A stretch of DNA of 64,000 bases. Origin: DASUCS01 sp041166745 (GTDB lineage Bacteria; Actinomycetota; Acidimicrobiia; Acidimicrobiales; JACDCH01). The position numbers and the translations under genes are program-made. Below the pieces are notes generated by a model that searched no databases, was not told the origin of the DNA, and saw nothing but the letters and a program-made list of their open reading frames with translations. The stretch spans positions 186,001-250,000 of the forward strand of contig JBEEGH010000019.1 in NCBI GenBank assembly GCA_041166745.1. Direction: 5' to 3'. Below, one piece after another: positions 25,422 through 34,797 of this stretch. Numbering within the stretch: position 1 is the stretch's first letter; the number at the start of each line of letters is the position of its first letter.

Positions 25422-26350
25422 AACATCTGCTCTCGATCGCGGACCTCGGCGGGCGCGACGGCATCAACGAGGTGCTCGACGTCACCGACTCATTCGTAGA
25501 GGTCAGTGAGCGTCAGATCCCGAAGGTCCCGGCCCTGCGCGGCAAGACCGTCGTATGGCTCTTCTACGAGGACTCCACGCGAACACGCTTGAGCTTCGAG
25601 CAGGCAGCCAAGCGGCTGTCGGCCGACACGATGAATTTCAGCGTGAGCACCTCGTCGGTCAAGAAGGGCGAGTCGCTGCGTGACACCGTGCTCACGATCG
25701 AGGCCATGGGGGTCGACTGCATCGTCGTCCGCCACGCGTCGGCCGGTGCCCCTTGGCGCATCGCCGAGTGGGTCGATGCCTCGGTGATCAATGCCGGAGA
25801 CGGTTGGCACGAGCACCCGACTCAAGCACTCCTCGACTCGTACACGATTCGTCAGCATCTCGGCACCGTCGACGGCACGCGCATCGCCATCGTCGGTGAC
25901 ATCAAGCACTCGCGAGTCGCCCGCAGCGACGTGCTGGCATTCACGGCCCTGGGCGCGGATGTCACGCTCGTCGCGCCGCCCACGCTGCTCCCGGCCAGTC
26001 TCGACGGTTGGCCCGTGAGCGTGAGCTACGACCTCGACGCCGTCCTGCCGAAGTGCGATGTCGTGTACCTGCTTCGCATGCAACGCGAACGCATGACCGA
26101 GGCGTTGATCCCGTCGCTGCGCGAGTACACCGCGTCGTACGGTCTCACTCGCCGTCGCGTCGACCTGCTCGACGAACGCACGCTCGTGATGCATCCGGGA
26201 CCGATGAACCGCGGCGTCGAGATCGCCGCCGAGGTTGCGGATCTGCCGCGCTCGGTCGTGGTCGATCAAGTGCGCAACGGCGTCGCCGTCCGAATGGCCG
26301 TCCTGTACCTCCTCGTCGGCAGCGGAGTCGACTTGCGGGTCGGCTCATGA
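25418..26350 (+). CDS. pyrB: Aspartate carbamoyltransferase catalytic subunit
   Basis: A 310-residue enzyme that makes carbamoyl-aspartate. The carbamoyl-phosphate motif STRTR is at residues 53-57. The HPTQALLD segment and the C-terminal MHPGPMNRGVEI (Asp-binding proline loop) are intact. The length is that of the catalytic chain alone; there is no pyrI nearby, so allosteric control by a regulatory chain is unlikely. It overlaps pyrR and pyrC by 4 bases each. Confidence 0.97.
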   Translation: MKHLLSIADLGGRDGINEVLDVTDSFVEVSERQIPKVPALRGKTVVWLFYEDSTRTRLSFEQAAKRLSADTMNFSVSTSSVKKGESLRDTVLTIEAMGVDCIVVRHASAGAPWRIAEWVDASVINAGDGWHEHPTQALLDSYTIRQHLGTVDGTRIAIVGDIKHSRVARSDVLAFTALGADVTLVAPPTLLPASLDGWPVSVSYDLDAVLPKCDVVYLLRMQRERMTEALIPSLREYTASYGLTRRRVDLLDERTLVMHPGPMNRGVEIAAEVADLPRSVVVDQVRNGVAVRMAVLYLLVGSGVDLRVGS

Positions 26351-27618
26351 TCGTGATCAAGGGTGGCCGGATCATCGACGCGTCAGGAGAGCGCGCCGGC
26401 GACGTGCTCATCGACGACGACGGTCGTATCGCCGCCGTCGGAGCGGATCTCTCCGCGGCTCGTGTGATCGATGCGGGTGGGTGCGTCGTCGCGCCAGGCC
26501 TCGTCGACCTCCACACGCACCTGCGCGAACCTGGCCGCGAAGAGTCCGAGACGGTCGAGACAGGATCGCGGGCGGCCGCGCTCGGGGGCTTCACTGCCGT
26601 CATCGCCATGCCGAACACGGAGCCGGCGATCGATTCGGCCGCGGTGGTACGCGACGTGCTCGAGCTCGGTCGCAAGGCGCTCTGCGACGTGCACGCGGCC
26701 GGCGCCATCACGGTGGGCCGTGCCGGCGAGCAGCTCGCGCCGATGGCCGAGATGGCGTCGCTCGGCGTGCGCCTGTTCACCGACGACGGAAACGGCGTGC
26801 AGGACAATCGGCTCATGCGGCGAGCGCTCGAATACGCATCCGGTCTCGGCGTCACGCTCGGCCAGCACTGTGAAGACGAGTCGCTCTCCGCTGGCGGACA
26901 CATGCACGAGGGCGAATGGTCGAGCCGGCTCGGCATCCCGGGGATCCCGTCGGAGGCGGAGGAGCTCATGGTGATGCGCGACATCGCACTGGCTCGTCTC
27001 ACCGGTGCACGTGTTCATTTCCAACACCTGTCGACCGACGGCGCGATCGCGATGGTTCGAGCCGCCAAGGCCGGAGGGCTGGCCGTAACGGCCGAGGCCA
27101 CGCCGCACCACTTCACGCTGACCGATGAGTGCTGCGCGGGCTACGACCCTGTCTTCAAGGTCAATCCGCCGCTGCGCACGGCCATCGACGTGGCGGCCGT
27201 GAAGGCCGGACTGGCAGATGGCGCGATCGACGCGATCGCCACCGACCACGCCCCGCACGCCCAGGAGTTCAAGGAGCAGACCTTCGACGAAGCCCCGCCG
27301 GGGATGCTCGGACTCGAGACCGCGTTGGCGCTGGCGATCACCGAGCTGGGTATCGACCTCCCCGAGATCCTGGCGCTGCTGTCGTGGCGCCCTGCCGTCA
27401 TCGCCGGGCTCAGCGAGACGCACGGGGGACCCATCGAGGTGGGCCGCCCCGCGAACCTCTGCGTGATCGACCCGAGCGCCACCTGGACCGTCGATCCCTC
27501 CAAGCTGGCGAGTCGCAGCCGCAACACCCCGTACGCGGGCCGGATGCTCACCGGTCGGGTCCGCCACACGTTCCTATGGGGCGAAGCCGTCGTACTCGAC
27601 GGCGAGGCGACCCGATGA
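26347..27618 (+). CDS. pyrC: Dihydroorotase (class I)
   Basis: A 423-residue zinc amidohydrolase that closes carbamoyl-aspartate to dihydroorotate. Metal ligands are in DLHTHLREPG near the N terminus, then a carboxylate-bearing segment in LFTDDGNGV, the His of GQHCEDE and of HFQHLST, and the Asp of ATDHAPH. The class I layout is that of Bacillus/actinomycete PyrC. The ATGA start overlaps pyrB, and the stop overlaps carA by 4 bases. Confidence 0.96.
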   Translation: MIVIKGGRIIDASGERAGDVLIDDDGRIAAVGADLSAARVIDAGGCVVAPGLVDLHTHLREPGREESETVETGSRAAALGGFTAVIAMPNTEPAIDSAAVVRDVLELGRKALCDVHAAGAITVGRAGEQLAPMAEMASLGVRLFTDDGNGVQDNRLMRRALEYASGLGVTLGQHCEDESLSAGGHMHEGEWSSRLGIPGIPSEAEELMVMRDIALARLTGARVHFQHLSTDGAIAMVRAAKAGGLAVTAEATPHHFTLTDECCAGYDPVFKVNPPLRTAIDVAAVKAGLADGAIDAIATDHAPHAQEFKEQTFDEAPPGMLGLETALALAITELGIDLPEILALLSWRPAVIAGLSETHGGPIEVGRPANLCVIDPSATWTVDPSKLASRSRNTPYAGRMLTGRVRHTFLWGEAVVLDGEATR

Positions 27619-28688
27619 AAGAAGCGCTCCTCGTACTCGCCGACGGCACCACGTTCGAGGGCGAGGCCATCGGCGCCGACGCTCCCGACGGGATCAGCGC
27701 GGGTGAGGTCGTGTTCAACACGGTCCTCACCGGCTACCAGGAGGTGATCACCGACCCGTCGTACGCGGGCCAGATCGTCACGTTCACGTATCCGCACATC
27801 GGGAACTACGGCGTCACCGACCTCGACTGCGAGAGCCGCAGGCCGTTCTGCCGCGGGGTGATCGTGCGCGATCTGGCGCGCCGGCGCAGCAACTGGCGCA
27901 GCGACGCTGATCTCGAGGCGTTCATGCAAGCGCACGGGCTTGCAGGCATCGCTGGAGTCGACACCCGGCGACTCACGCGCCACATCCGCGATGCAGGCGC
28001 GATGGCCGGCGCTTTCGGCATTGCCGACGAGAGGGCGCTCAAGGCTGCCGCGACCGCGGAGCCCGGCACCTCGGGAGTCGACCTCGTGGCGACCGTCACG
28101 ACCGATCAGCCGTACACGGTCGGCGATGGCCCGCTGCGGGTGGTGGCGTACGACTTCGGCATCAAGCGCACGATCCTGCGACATCTCGGAACACTCGCGA
28201 CCGTCGAGGTCGTGCCCGCGTCGACCCCCGCTGCTGAAGTACTGGCGCGCGACCCGCAGGGTGTGTTCCTGTCCAACGGGCCTGGCGATCCTGAGCAAGT
28301 GCCGTACGCCGTCGACGCGATCAACGGCCTGCTCGGTGAGGTGCCGATCTTCGGCATCTGCCTCGGCCACCAGCTTCTCTCCCTCGCGATCGGTGCACAG
28401 ACCGAGAAGCTCGCGTTCGGTCACCACGGCGGCAACCATCCGGTGCGGCGACTCTCGACCGGTGCCGTCGAGATCACGAGTCAGAACCACAACTTTGCCG
28501 TCGTCGCCGACACGCTCGCCGGCAAGGCGGAGATGACGCACGTGAACCTGAACGACGGCGTGTGCGAAGGCTTCCGCGTGCTCGACGCCCCCGCGTTCAG
28601 CGTGCAACACCATCCGGAAGCCGGTCCCGGGCCGCACGATGCCTCCTATCTGTTCGGCATGTTCGTGGAGCTCATGCATGCCTCGTAG
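27615..28688 (+). CDS. carA: Carbamoyl-phosphate synthase small subunit
   Basis: A 357-residue glutaminase subunit. The N-terminal CPSase-small domain (residues about 1-150, with TGYQEVITDPSYAGQIV) is followed by a class I amidotransferase domain with the nucleophile Cys in FGICLGHQL and the His/Glu pair in VQHHPEAGPGP. It supplies ammonia to CarB. It overlaps pyrC by 4 bases and carB by 11. Confidence 0.97.
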   Translation: MKEALLVLADGTTFEGEAIGADAPDGISAGEVVFNTVLTGYQEVITDPSYAGQIVTFTYPHIGNYGVTDLDCESRRPFCRGVIVRDLARRRSNWRSDADLEAFMQAHGLAGIAGVDTRRLTRHIRDAGAMAGAFGIADERALKAAATAEPGTSGVDLVATVTTDQPYTVGDGPLRVVAYDFGIKRTILRHLGTLATVEVVPASTPAAEVLARDPQGVFLSNGPGDPEQVPYAVDAINGLLGEVPIFGICLGHQLLSLAIGAQTEKLAFGHHGGNHPVRRLSTGAVEITSQNHNFAVVADTLAGKAEMTHVNLNDGVCEGFRVLDAPAFSVQHHPEAGPGPHDASYLFGMFVELMHAS

Positions 28689-31600
28689 AGACGACATCGA
28701 GTCGATCCTGCTCATCGGTTCCGGTCCGATCGTGATCGGTCAGGCCTGCGAGTTCGACTACTCCGGCACCCAAGCGTGTCGCGTGCTGCGCCAGGAGGGC
28801 TACCGCGTCATCCTCGCCAACTCGAACCCGGCGACGATCATGACCGACCCCGAGTTCGCCGACGCCACCTACGTCGAGCCCCTCGATGTCGACATCCTCA
28901 CGCAGATCATCGAGCGAGAGCATCCAGACGCCGTACTGCCGACGCTCGGCGGCCAGACCGCGTTGAACCTGGCGATGGCGTTGCACGCGCGGGGAGTCAT
29001 CGGCGTGCCAGGCACGCCCGAGATGATCGGTGCGAACGCCGAGGCGATCGCAACGGCTGAGGACCGTGAGCAGTTCAAGATCGCGATGCAGGAGATCGGC
29101 CTCTCCGTTCCGGCGTCGGGAATCGCCCACAACATGGACGAGGCCCGCGAGGTGATCCAACGCATCGGGCTGCCTGTGGTCATCCGGCCCGCGTTCATTC
29201 TCGGCGGCAAGGGCACCGGCATTGCTTCGACGCGTGACGAGCTCGAGCGCGCGGCGCAGTACGGCCTCGACGCCAGCCCGATCAGCGAGATCCTCCTCGA
29301 GCGGTCCATCGCCGGATGGAAGGAGTTCGAGCTCGAGGTCATGCGCGACCGTGCAGACAACTGCGTCGTCGTCTGCTCGATCGAGAACCTCGATCCGATG
29401 GGTGTGCACACGGGCGACTCGATCACGGTCGCGCCCGCGCAGACACTGAGCGACGTCGAATACCAGTTGATGCGCGACGCCGCCTTTGCGTGCATCCGGC
29501 GCGTCGGCGTCGAAACCGGCGGATCGAACGTGCAGTTCGCGCTCAACCCGGCCAACGGCGACATGGTCATCATCGAGATGAACCCGCGCGTCTCCCGCAG
29601 TAGCGCGCTCGCCTCGAAGGCCACCGGGTTTCCCATCGCCAAGATCGCCGCCCGGCTCGCGGTCGGCTACACGCTCGACGAGATCCCGAACGACATCACG
29701 AAAAAGACTCCTGCCAGCTTCGAGCCGGTCATCGACTACGTCGTCACCAAGGTGCCGCGGTGGGCGTTCGAGAAGTTCCCCGGCACGAAGGGTGTGCTCG
29801 GCACGTCGATGCAGTCGGTCGGCGAGGCGATGGCGATCGGCCGCACCTTCCCGGAATCACTCCAGAAGGCGTTGCGCTCGCTGGAGCACGGCCGCCGCGG
29901 GTTGAACTGTGATCCGGCCGAGGCGCTGTTCGACGAGATGACCGACGAGGAACTCGTCACCTGCGCCGCGATCGCGACTCCTGACCGTCCGTTCCAGCTC
30001 GAGGCGGCACTGCGACGCGGCATCACCATCGAGCGGCTGTACGAAGCGACGAGGGTCGATCCGTGGTTCCTCGATCAGATCTCGCAGATCATCGACGAGC
30101 GGGCCCACCTGGCGGCCGTGGGCATCGCTGCGTTGAGCCGAGCCGACTGGCGTAGAGCCAAGCGCCTCGGCTTCGCCGACGCGCAGCTGGCGTGGTTGTG
30201 GGGTGTCGACGAGGACCAAGTCCGAGCGACGCGCTCGGCGCACGGTGTCGTGGCCACGTTCAAGACCGTCGACACGTGCGCCGCTGAGTTCGAAGCCGCG
30301 ACGCCGTACCACTACTCGACCTATGAAGACGACGACGAGGTCGTGGCGAGCAGCAAGCCGAAGGTGATCATCCTCGGTTCTGGCCCGAACCGCATCGGGC
30401 AGGGGATCGAGTTCGACTACTGCTGTGTGCACGCGGCGTTCGCCCTGCACGAGGCCGGGTTCGAGACGATCATGGTCAACTGCAACCCGGAGACGGTGTC
30501 CACGGACTACGACACGTCCGACCGCTTGTACTTCGAGCCGATCACGTACGAGGACGTGCTGAACGTGATCGAGGTCGAGCGGCGCTCGGGCGACCTTCGA
30601 GGTGTTGTGGTGTCCCTCGGTGGGCAGACCCCGCTCAAACTCGCCGGGCTGCTCTCACCGGAGCTGGTGCTCGGCACGTCGGCCGCTTCCATCGACCTCG
30701 CGGAGGACCGCGACCGCTGGAACGATCTGTGCGCCCGGCTCGAGATCCCGCAGCCCGCAGGCGGCACGGCCAGCACGGCGGAGCAGGCGCTCGCCATCGT
30801 CGAACGAATTGGTTATCCCGCCCTCGTGCGCCCGAGCTACGTGCTCGGCGGACGGGCCATGGAGATCGTGTACGACGACGACTCGCTACGGGCGGCGATG
30901 AGCGAGCTCGCCGGCTTCGGCACCCTCGGCCGAGAAGGCGGACTGTCGGCCGAGCGGCCGGTGCTCGTCGACCGCTTCCTGGAGGACGCAACCGAAGTCG
31001 ACGTCGACGCCATCCGCGATCGCACGGGAGACGTGCTGATCGGCGCGGTGATGGAACACGTCGAGGAGGCAGGCGTGCACTCGGGCGACAGTGCGTGCGC
31101 GATCCCGCCGTACTCGCTGTCGGCGGAGACGATCGCCGTGATCGAGGGACACACGCGGGCGATCGCCGACGCCTTGGAGGTGATCGGGCTCGTCAACGTG
31201 CAATACGCGGTGAAGGGCAATCAAGTGTTCGTGATCGAGGCCAACCCACGCGCGAGCCGCACCGTGCCGTTCGTCGCCAAGGCAACCGGCGTGCCGCTCG
31301 TGAAGGCCGCCGCGAGAGTGATGGTGGGAGCCACGCTCCTCGAGCTGCGTGACGAAGGTCTGCTGCCCGAGCCCGTGACCGGACACGTCGCCGTGAAGGA
31401 AGCCGTGCTGCCCTTCAACCGGTTCCCCGACGCGGACTCGGTGCTCGGACCGGAGATGCGATCCACGGGCGAGGTGATGGGCATCGACCGCACGTTCGGT
31501 CTCGCGTTCGCCAAGAGTCAGATGGCCGCGGGAGACCGGCTGCCGACCGGAGGAATGGTGTTCCTCTCCGTGGCAGACCGCGACAAGGAGACGGCGATCG

Positions 31601-31980
31601 GCGCGGCGCACAAATTCACCGATCTCGGCTTCACGATCGCGGCGACCGCCGGCACTGCGGAGTTCCTCGAGGGCCATGGCGTCCCGGTCGCCACCGTCGT
31701 CGCCAAGCTCGGCGAAGCCACGGGCGTCGACGCCGTCGACCTCATCGCCAGTGGCAAGGTCAACCTCGTGATCAACAGCCCACGCGGTCGTGGCGCCCGA
31801 GCCGACGGCGCGCACATCCGCGCCGCGGCCGAACAGCATTCGATCCCGTGTCTCACGACGGCCGCTGCTGGTGTCGCCGCGGCCGAGGGCATGGCCGACT
31901 GGGCGCGCCACGAGCTCCGCGTGCGCACGCTGCAGGAGTATCACCGCGGCGCCACGGACCAACTCGAGCTCCCGCTGTGA
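28678..31980 (+). CDS. carB: Carbamoyl-phosphate synthase large subunit
   Basis: A 1100-residue protein with the usual duplicated ATP-grasp synthetase halves (about residues 1-400 and 555-935), an oligomerisation domain between them and a C-terminal MGS-like allosteric domain (about 940-1075). Both halves carry the ATP-grasp metal motif: IIEMNPRVSRSSALASKATG in the first and FVIEANPRASRTVPFVAKATG-type sequence in the second. The GSGPIVIGQACEFDY and GSGPNRIGQGIEFDY starts of the two halves confirm the duplication. It gives carbamoyl phosphate to both pyrB and argF. Confidence 0.97.
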   Translation: MPRRDDIESILLIGSGPIVIGQACEFDYSGTQACRVLRQEGYRVILANSNPATIMTDPEFADATYVEPLDVDILTQIIEREHPDAVLPTLGGQTALNLAMALHARGVIGVPGTPEMIGANAEAIATAEDREQFKIAMQEIGLSVPASGIAHNMDEAREVIQRIGLPVVIRPAFILGGKGTGIASTRDELERAAQYGLDASPISEILLERSIAGWKEFELEVMRDRADNCVVVCSIENLDPMGVHTGDSITVAPAQTLSDVEYQLMRDAAFACIRRVGVETGGSNVQFALNPANGDMVIIEMNPRVSRSSALASKATGFPIAKIAARLAVGYTLDEIPNDITKKTPASFEPVIDYVVTKVPRWAFEKFPGTKGVLGTSMQSVGEAMAIGRTFPESLQKALRSLEHGRRGLNCDPAEALFDEMTDEELVTCAAIATPDRPFQLEAALRRGITIERLYEATRVDPWFLDQISQIIDERAHLAAVGIAALSRADWRRAKRLGFADAQLAWLWGVDEDQVRATRSAHGVVATFKTVDTCAAEFEAATPYHYSTYEDDDEVVASSKPKVIILGSGPNRIGQGIEFDYCCVHAAFALHEAGFETIMVNCNPETVSTDYDTSDRLYFEPITYEDVLNVIEVERRSGDLRGVVVSLGGQTPLKLAGLLSPELVLGTSAASIDLAEDRDRWNDLCARLEIPQPAGGTASTAEQALAIVERIGYPALVRPSYVLGGRAMEIVYDDDSLRAAMSELAGFGTLGREGGLSAERPVLVDRFLEDATEVDVDAIRDRTGDVLIGAVMEHVEEAGVHSGDSACAIPPYSLSAETIAVIEGHTRAIADALEVIGLVNVQYAVKGNQVFVIEANPRASRTVPFVAKATGVPLVKAAARVMVGATLLELRDEGLLPEPVTGHVAVKEAVLPFNRFPDADSVLGPEMRSTGEVMGIDRTFGLAFAKSQMAAGDRLPTGGMVFLSVADRDKETAIGAAHKFTDLGFTIAATAGTAEFLEGHGVPVATVVAKLGEATGVDAVDLIASGKVNLVINSPRGRGARADGAHIRAAAEQHSIPCLTTAAAGVAAAEGMADWARHELRVRTLQEYHRGATDQLELPL

Positions 31981-32894
31981 CCCTCCTCGCAACATCGATC
32001 GGTTCCGTCGAGTTGCCGAATCCGATCATGACCGCGTCGGGCACGAGTGGTCACGGCGCGGAGTTGGAGGCGTACTTCCCGCTGGAACGTCTCGGCGCGG
32101 TAGTGGTGAAGTCGCTGTCGGCCGAACCATGGCCGGGCAACCCTGCACCGCGCCTGCACGAAGCCGGCGCGGCAATGTTGAACAGCGTCGGCCTGCAAGG
32201 CCCGGGCGTCGGCGCGTGGCTCGCAGACGATCTTCCGAAGCTGCAGCGTGCCCGAGCGCGCATTGTTGTCAGCATCTGGGGCCGCACGGTCGAGGAGTAC
32301 GAGAAGGCGGCAATCGCACTGAGTGGCGCGCCCGACGACATCGTGGCCGTCGAGGTCAACCTCAGTTGCCCGAACCTCGAGGGTGGCAAGCACCTCTTCG
32401 CCCAGTCGACGCGCGACACCGCCGACGCGATCGGGGTGGTGTCGAGCGCGGTCGACCGCCCGGTCTGGGCCAAGCTGACGGCCCACGTGACCAACATCGC
32501 CGACATCGCAGAGGCCGCGACGACCGCTGGCGCCGCCGCGGTCACGGTCACCAACACCATGCTGGCCATGGCGATCGACCCCGAAACCCGTCGCCCCCGG
32601 CTGGGCGCCGGCGGAGGGGGGCTCAGCGGTGCGGCGATCCACCCGATCGCCGTACGGGCGGTCCACGACCTCCATTCGGCGCTGCCGGAGACGGTCGTCG
32701 TGGGCGTGGGCGGTGTCGCGACGGGGGTAGATGCCGTGGAGTTGCTGTTGGCCGGGGCGAGCGCCGTCCAGGTGGGCACGGCGACCTTCGCCGATCCCCG
32801 AGCTCCTGTCCGGGTGCTCGACGAACTTCAGGAGTGGTGCAGACGGCACGGCGTGAACACCGTGCGCGAGATCATCGGAGGGATGGATGGGTGA
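31977..32894 (+). CDS. pyrD: Dihydroorotate dehydrogenase, class 1B-like
   Basis: A 305-residue FMN enzyme. The active-site motif is NLSCPN (about residue 124), with the catalytic Cys of class 1 rather than the Ser of the quinone-dependent class 2. NTMLAMAID, GGGGLSG and GASAVQVGTATF match the PyrDB (1B) subgroup. Class 1B enzymes normally need the PyrK electron-transfer subunit for NAD; no pyrK is in this operon. The GTG start overlaps carB (GTGA), and the stop overlaps pyrF by 8 bases. Confidence 0.93.
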   Translation: MTLLATSIGSVELPNPIMTASGTSGHGAELEAYFPLERLGAVVVKSLSAEPWPGNPAPRLHEAGAAMLNSVGLQGPGVGAWLADDLPKLQRARARIVVSIWGRTVEEYEKAAIALSGAPDDIVAVEVNLSCPNLEGGKHLFAQSTRDTADAIGVVSSAVDRPVWAKLTAHVTNIADIAEAATTAGAAAVTVTNTMLAMAIDPETRRPRLGAGGGGLSGAAIHPIAVRAVHDLHSALPETVVVGVGGVATGVDAVELLLAGASAVQVGTATFADPRAPVRVLDELQEWCRRHGVNTVREIIGGMDG

Positions 32895-33579
32895 CGTCTC
32901 GGAGGAGATCCGGAACAAGTTGGCGATCGTGCTGGATGTCGACGACCTCGTCGTCGCGCTGCGCATCGCCCGTGAGCTCCGGCCGTGGTTCGGCACGGCA
33001 AAAGTGGGCCTCGAGCTCTACAGCTCCGTCGGCCCCGACGCGGTCACCGCGTTGACGGATCTTGGCTACGACGTGTTCGCCGATCTGAAGTTCTACGACA
33101 TCCCCACGACGGTGAACAAGGGTGCGCGCGTGGTCGGCTCACTTGGCGCGCGGTACTTGAACTTCCACGCGCAGGGTGGCGCGGCGATGTTGCGCGCCGG
33201 CGTCGAAGGCTTCAAGCAAGGCGCGATCGATGCAGGATTGCGAGAGCCTGTCGCGCTCGCGGTCACCGTGCTCACGAGCGACAGTGACGCGCCGCCACAC
33301 ATTCTCGGCAAGCGGGTGCAAGCCGCGTTGGAGAGCGACTGTGACGGCATCGTGTGTGCGGCGAGCGACGTGCGCGAAGCAAAGCAGTACGGCCCGCGTC
33401 TCATCACGGTCGTACCCGGCATCCGCCCTGCAGGGTCGCCGCGACACGAACAGGCGCGCGCTGCTACGCCACGCGAAGCGATCGATGCCGGCGCCGATTT
33501 ACTGGTCATCGGCCGCCCGGTCACGGGGGCGGACGACCCCCAGGCGGCGGCGGCTGCGATCGTTGCGGAGTTGATGTAG
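32887..33579 (+). CDS. pyrF: Orotidine 5'-phosphate decarboxylase
   Basis: A 230-residue TIM-barrel decarboxylase that makes UMP. The catalytic Lys/Asp tetrad region is FADLKFYDIPTTV (about residue 58-70), and the phosphate-binding VVPGIRPAG and GADLLVIGRPVTGADDP segments are present. This is the bacterial type 1 form, unlike the longer type 2 enzyme of mycobacteria. Orotate phosphoribosyltransferase (pyrE) is not in the operon. The stop TAG forms part of the -10 box for mihF. Confidence 0.95.
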   Translation: MGDVSEEIRNKLAIVLDVDDLVVALRIARELRPWFGTAKVGLELYSSVGPDAVTALTDLGYDVFADLKFYDIPTTVNKGARVVGSLGARYLNFHAQGGAAMLRAGVEGFKQGAIDAGLREPVALAVTVLTSDSDAPPHILGKRVQAALESDCDGIVCAASDVREAKQYGPRLITVVPGIRPAGSPRHEQARAATPREAIDAGADLLVIGRPVTGADDPQAAAAAIVAELM

Positions 33580-33582
33580 GTT
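33577..33582 (+). promoter_or_regulatory. Putative -10 box (TAGGTT) of mihF
   Basis: TAGGTT fits TAnnnT, starts with the stop codon of pyrF and lies 6 bases before the mihF ATG. The geometry is leaderless. It would let mihF be expressed independently of pyrimidine control. Confidence 0.45.
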
Positions 33583-33588
33583 CGCCGC

Positions 33589-33906
33589 ATGCCCCTTCCT
33601 CCCACTCTGACTCCGGAGCAGCGACAGGCCGCGCTCGACAAGGCAGCAGCGGCCCGTCGCGAGCGAGCCGAGCTGAAAGAGAAGCTCAAGATGGGTTCGG
33701 TCAATCTGCGCGAGCTCCTCGATCTCGCCGACAACAACGATGTCGTCGCGAAGATGAAGGTGCTCGCCGTTCTCGAGTCGCTTCCCGGCGTCGGCAAGGT
33801 CAAGGCGCGTCGCACGATGGATGAGATCGGTATCAGCGAGACGCGCCGAGTGCGCGGGCTCGGCGATCAGCAGCGATCGAAGCTGCTCGATACGTTCTCC
33901 GGCTGA
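33589..33906 (+). CDS. mihF: Actinobacterial integration host factor (mIHF)
   Basis: A 105-residue nucleoid protein unrelated in fold to E. coli IHF. The N-terminal long helix (LTPEQRQAALDKAAAARRERAELK) is followed by a helix-two-turn-helix-like core with LPGVGKVKARRTMDEIGI, the DNA-binding HhH-like element of mIHF. It is restricted to Actinomycetota, so it supports the taxonomic reading. It lies between pyrF and a nucleotide kinase gene, as mihF lies before gmk in mycobacteria. Confidence 0.94.
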   Translation: MPLPPTLTPEQRQAALDKAAAARRERAELKEKLKMGSVNLRELLDLADNNDVVAKMKVLAVLESLPGVGKVKARRTMDEIGISETRRVRGLGDQQRSKLLDTFSG

Positions 33907-33926
33907 AGCCGGCTGATCTCCACCGC

Positions 33927-34451
33927 TTGCTGATCACGATCTCCGGGCTGCCTGGCGCGGGCACCAGCACCGTCGCCCGTCTCGTCGCCACCGCGCTCGG
34001 CATCGAACGGTTGGACGGCGGCACCGTCTTTCGAACGATGGCCGCCGAACGCGGTCTCGACGTCGGTGCGTTTTCACTCGTGGCCGAAGACGATCCGGAG
34101 TTCGATCTCGAGCTCGACCAGCGTTTGGCCAACCGAGCCCGTGTGGGCGATGTTCTGCTCGAGTCGAGACTCGCCGCGTGGATCGTCACGAACGAGGGCC
34201 TGGCGGCCACCCGTGTCTGGGTGGACGCCGACGAAGCGGAGCGCGCTCGCCGGGTCTCCGCCCGCGAAGGTGTCGATCCGGAGGCGGCCCTCGAGGCCAA
34301 TCGGGCCCGCGAGGCCTCGGAGCGGCGCCGCTACCGCAGCTACTACGGCATCGATCTGGACGACCAAACCGTCTACGACCTGGTCATTGACTCCACGGGA
34401 ATCGAGCCGGAGGCGATCGCAGAGTCGATTGTCGCGGCGATCACCAAGTAA
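33927..34451 (+). CDS. Archaeal-type cytidylate kinase-like protein at the gmk position
   Basis: A 174-residue P-loop kinase. The N terminus LITISGLPGAGTSTVARLVA has the P-loop GLPGAGTST (residues 7-15). It continues with LDGGTVFRTMAAERG, LLESRLAAWI and the C-terminal RRRYRSYYGIDLDD, which recall archaeal CMP kinases rather than bacterial Cmk or guanylate kinase; the GMP-binding residues and lid of Gmk are not seen. It occupies the mihF-(gmk)-rpoZ-coaBC slot. A TTG start is needed, because no ATG or GTG is in frame before the P-loop. The substrate (CMP versus other NMP) is inferred. Confidence 0.82.
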   Translation: MLITISGLPGAGTSTVARLVATALGIERLDGGTVFRTMAAERGLDVGAFSLVAEDDPEFDLELDQRLANRARVGDVLLESRLAAWIVTNEGLAATRVWVDADEAERARRVSAREGVDPEAALEANRAREASERRRYRSYYGIDLDDQTVYDLVIDSTGIEPEAIAESIVAAITK

Positions 34452-34493
34452 ACTGACCAGCCGATTCCCCCCACCAGAGGTAGAGCAACGCGC

Positions 34494-34787
34494 ATGGCCG
34501 CAGGACGACACGACACGATGATGAATCCGCCGATCGAGGGTCTCCTCGAGGCGGCCGATTCGAAGTTCCGCCTTGTCACCCTGGGCGCCAAGCGGGCCCG
34601 GCAGATCAACTCGTACTTCGGCCAGCTCGGTGATGGGCTCGGCTCGATCATTCCGCCCCAGGTCACCTCGGTCGCCCGCAAGCCGCTGTCGATCGCCTTC
34701 GAGGAGGTGGCTGCGGGCAAGATCATCCCGGTCGAACCCGAGCCCGTGCTCGAGGACGAAGCCGGCGAGGGCGAAACCACCGAGTAA
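34494..34787 (+). CDS. rpoZ: RNA polymerase omega subunit
   Basis: A 97-residue omega subunit that stabilises beta-prime during assembly. The conserved MNPPIEGLLEAADSKFRLV and KRARQIN segments (the core that clamps the beta-prime C terminus) are present, and so is KPLSIAFEEVAAGKI. The acidic C-terminal tail is typical of actinomycetes. It starts 42 bases after the kinase gene and is followed by coaBC with a clear Shine-Dalgarno. Confidence 0.95.
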   Translation: MAAGRHDTMMNPPIEGLLEAADSKFRLVTLGAKRARQINSYFGQLGDGLGSIIPPQVTSVARKPLSIAFEEVAAGKIIPVEPEPVLEDEAGEGETTE

Positions 34788-34797
34788 GGAGCACCAC

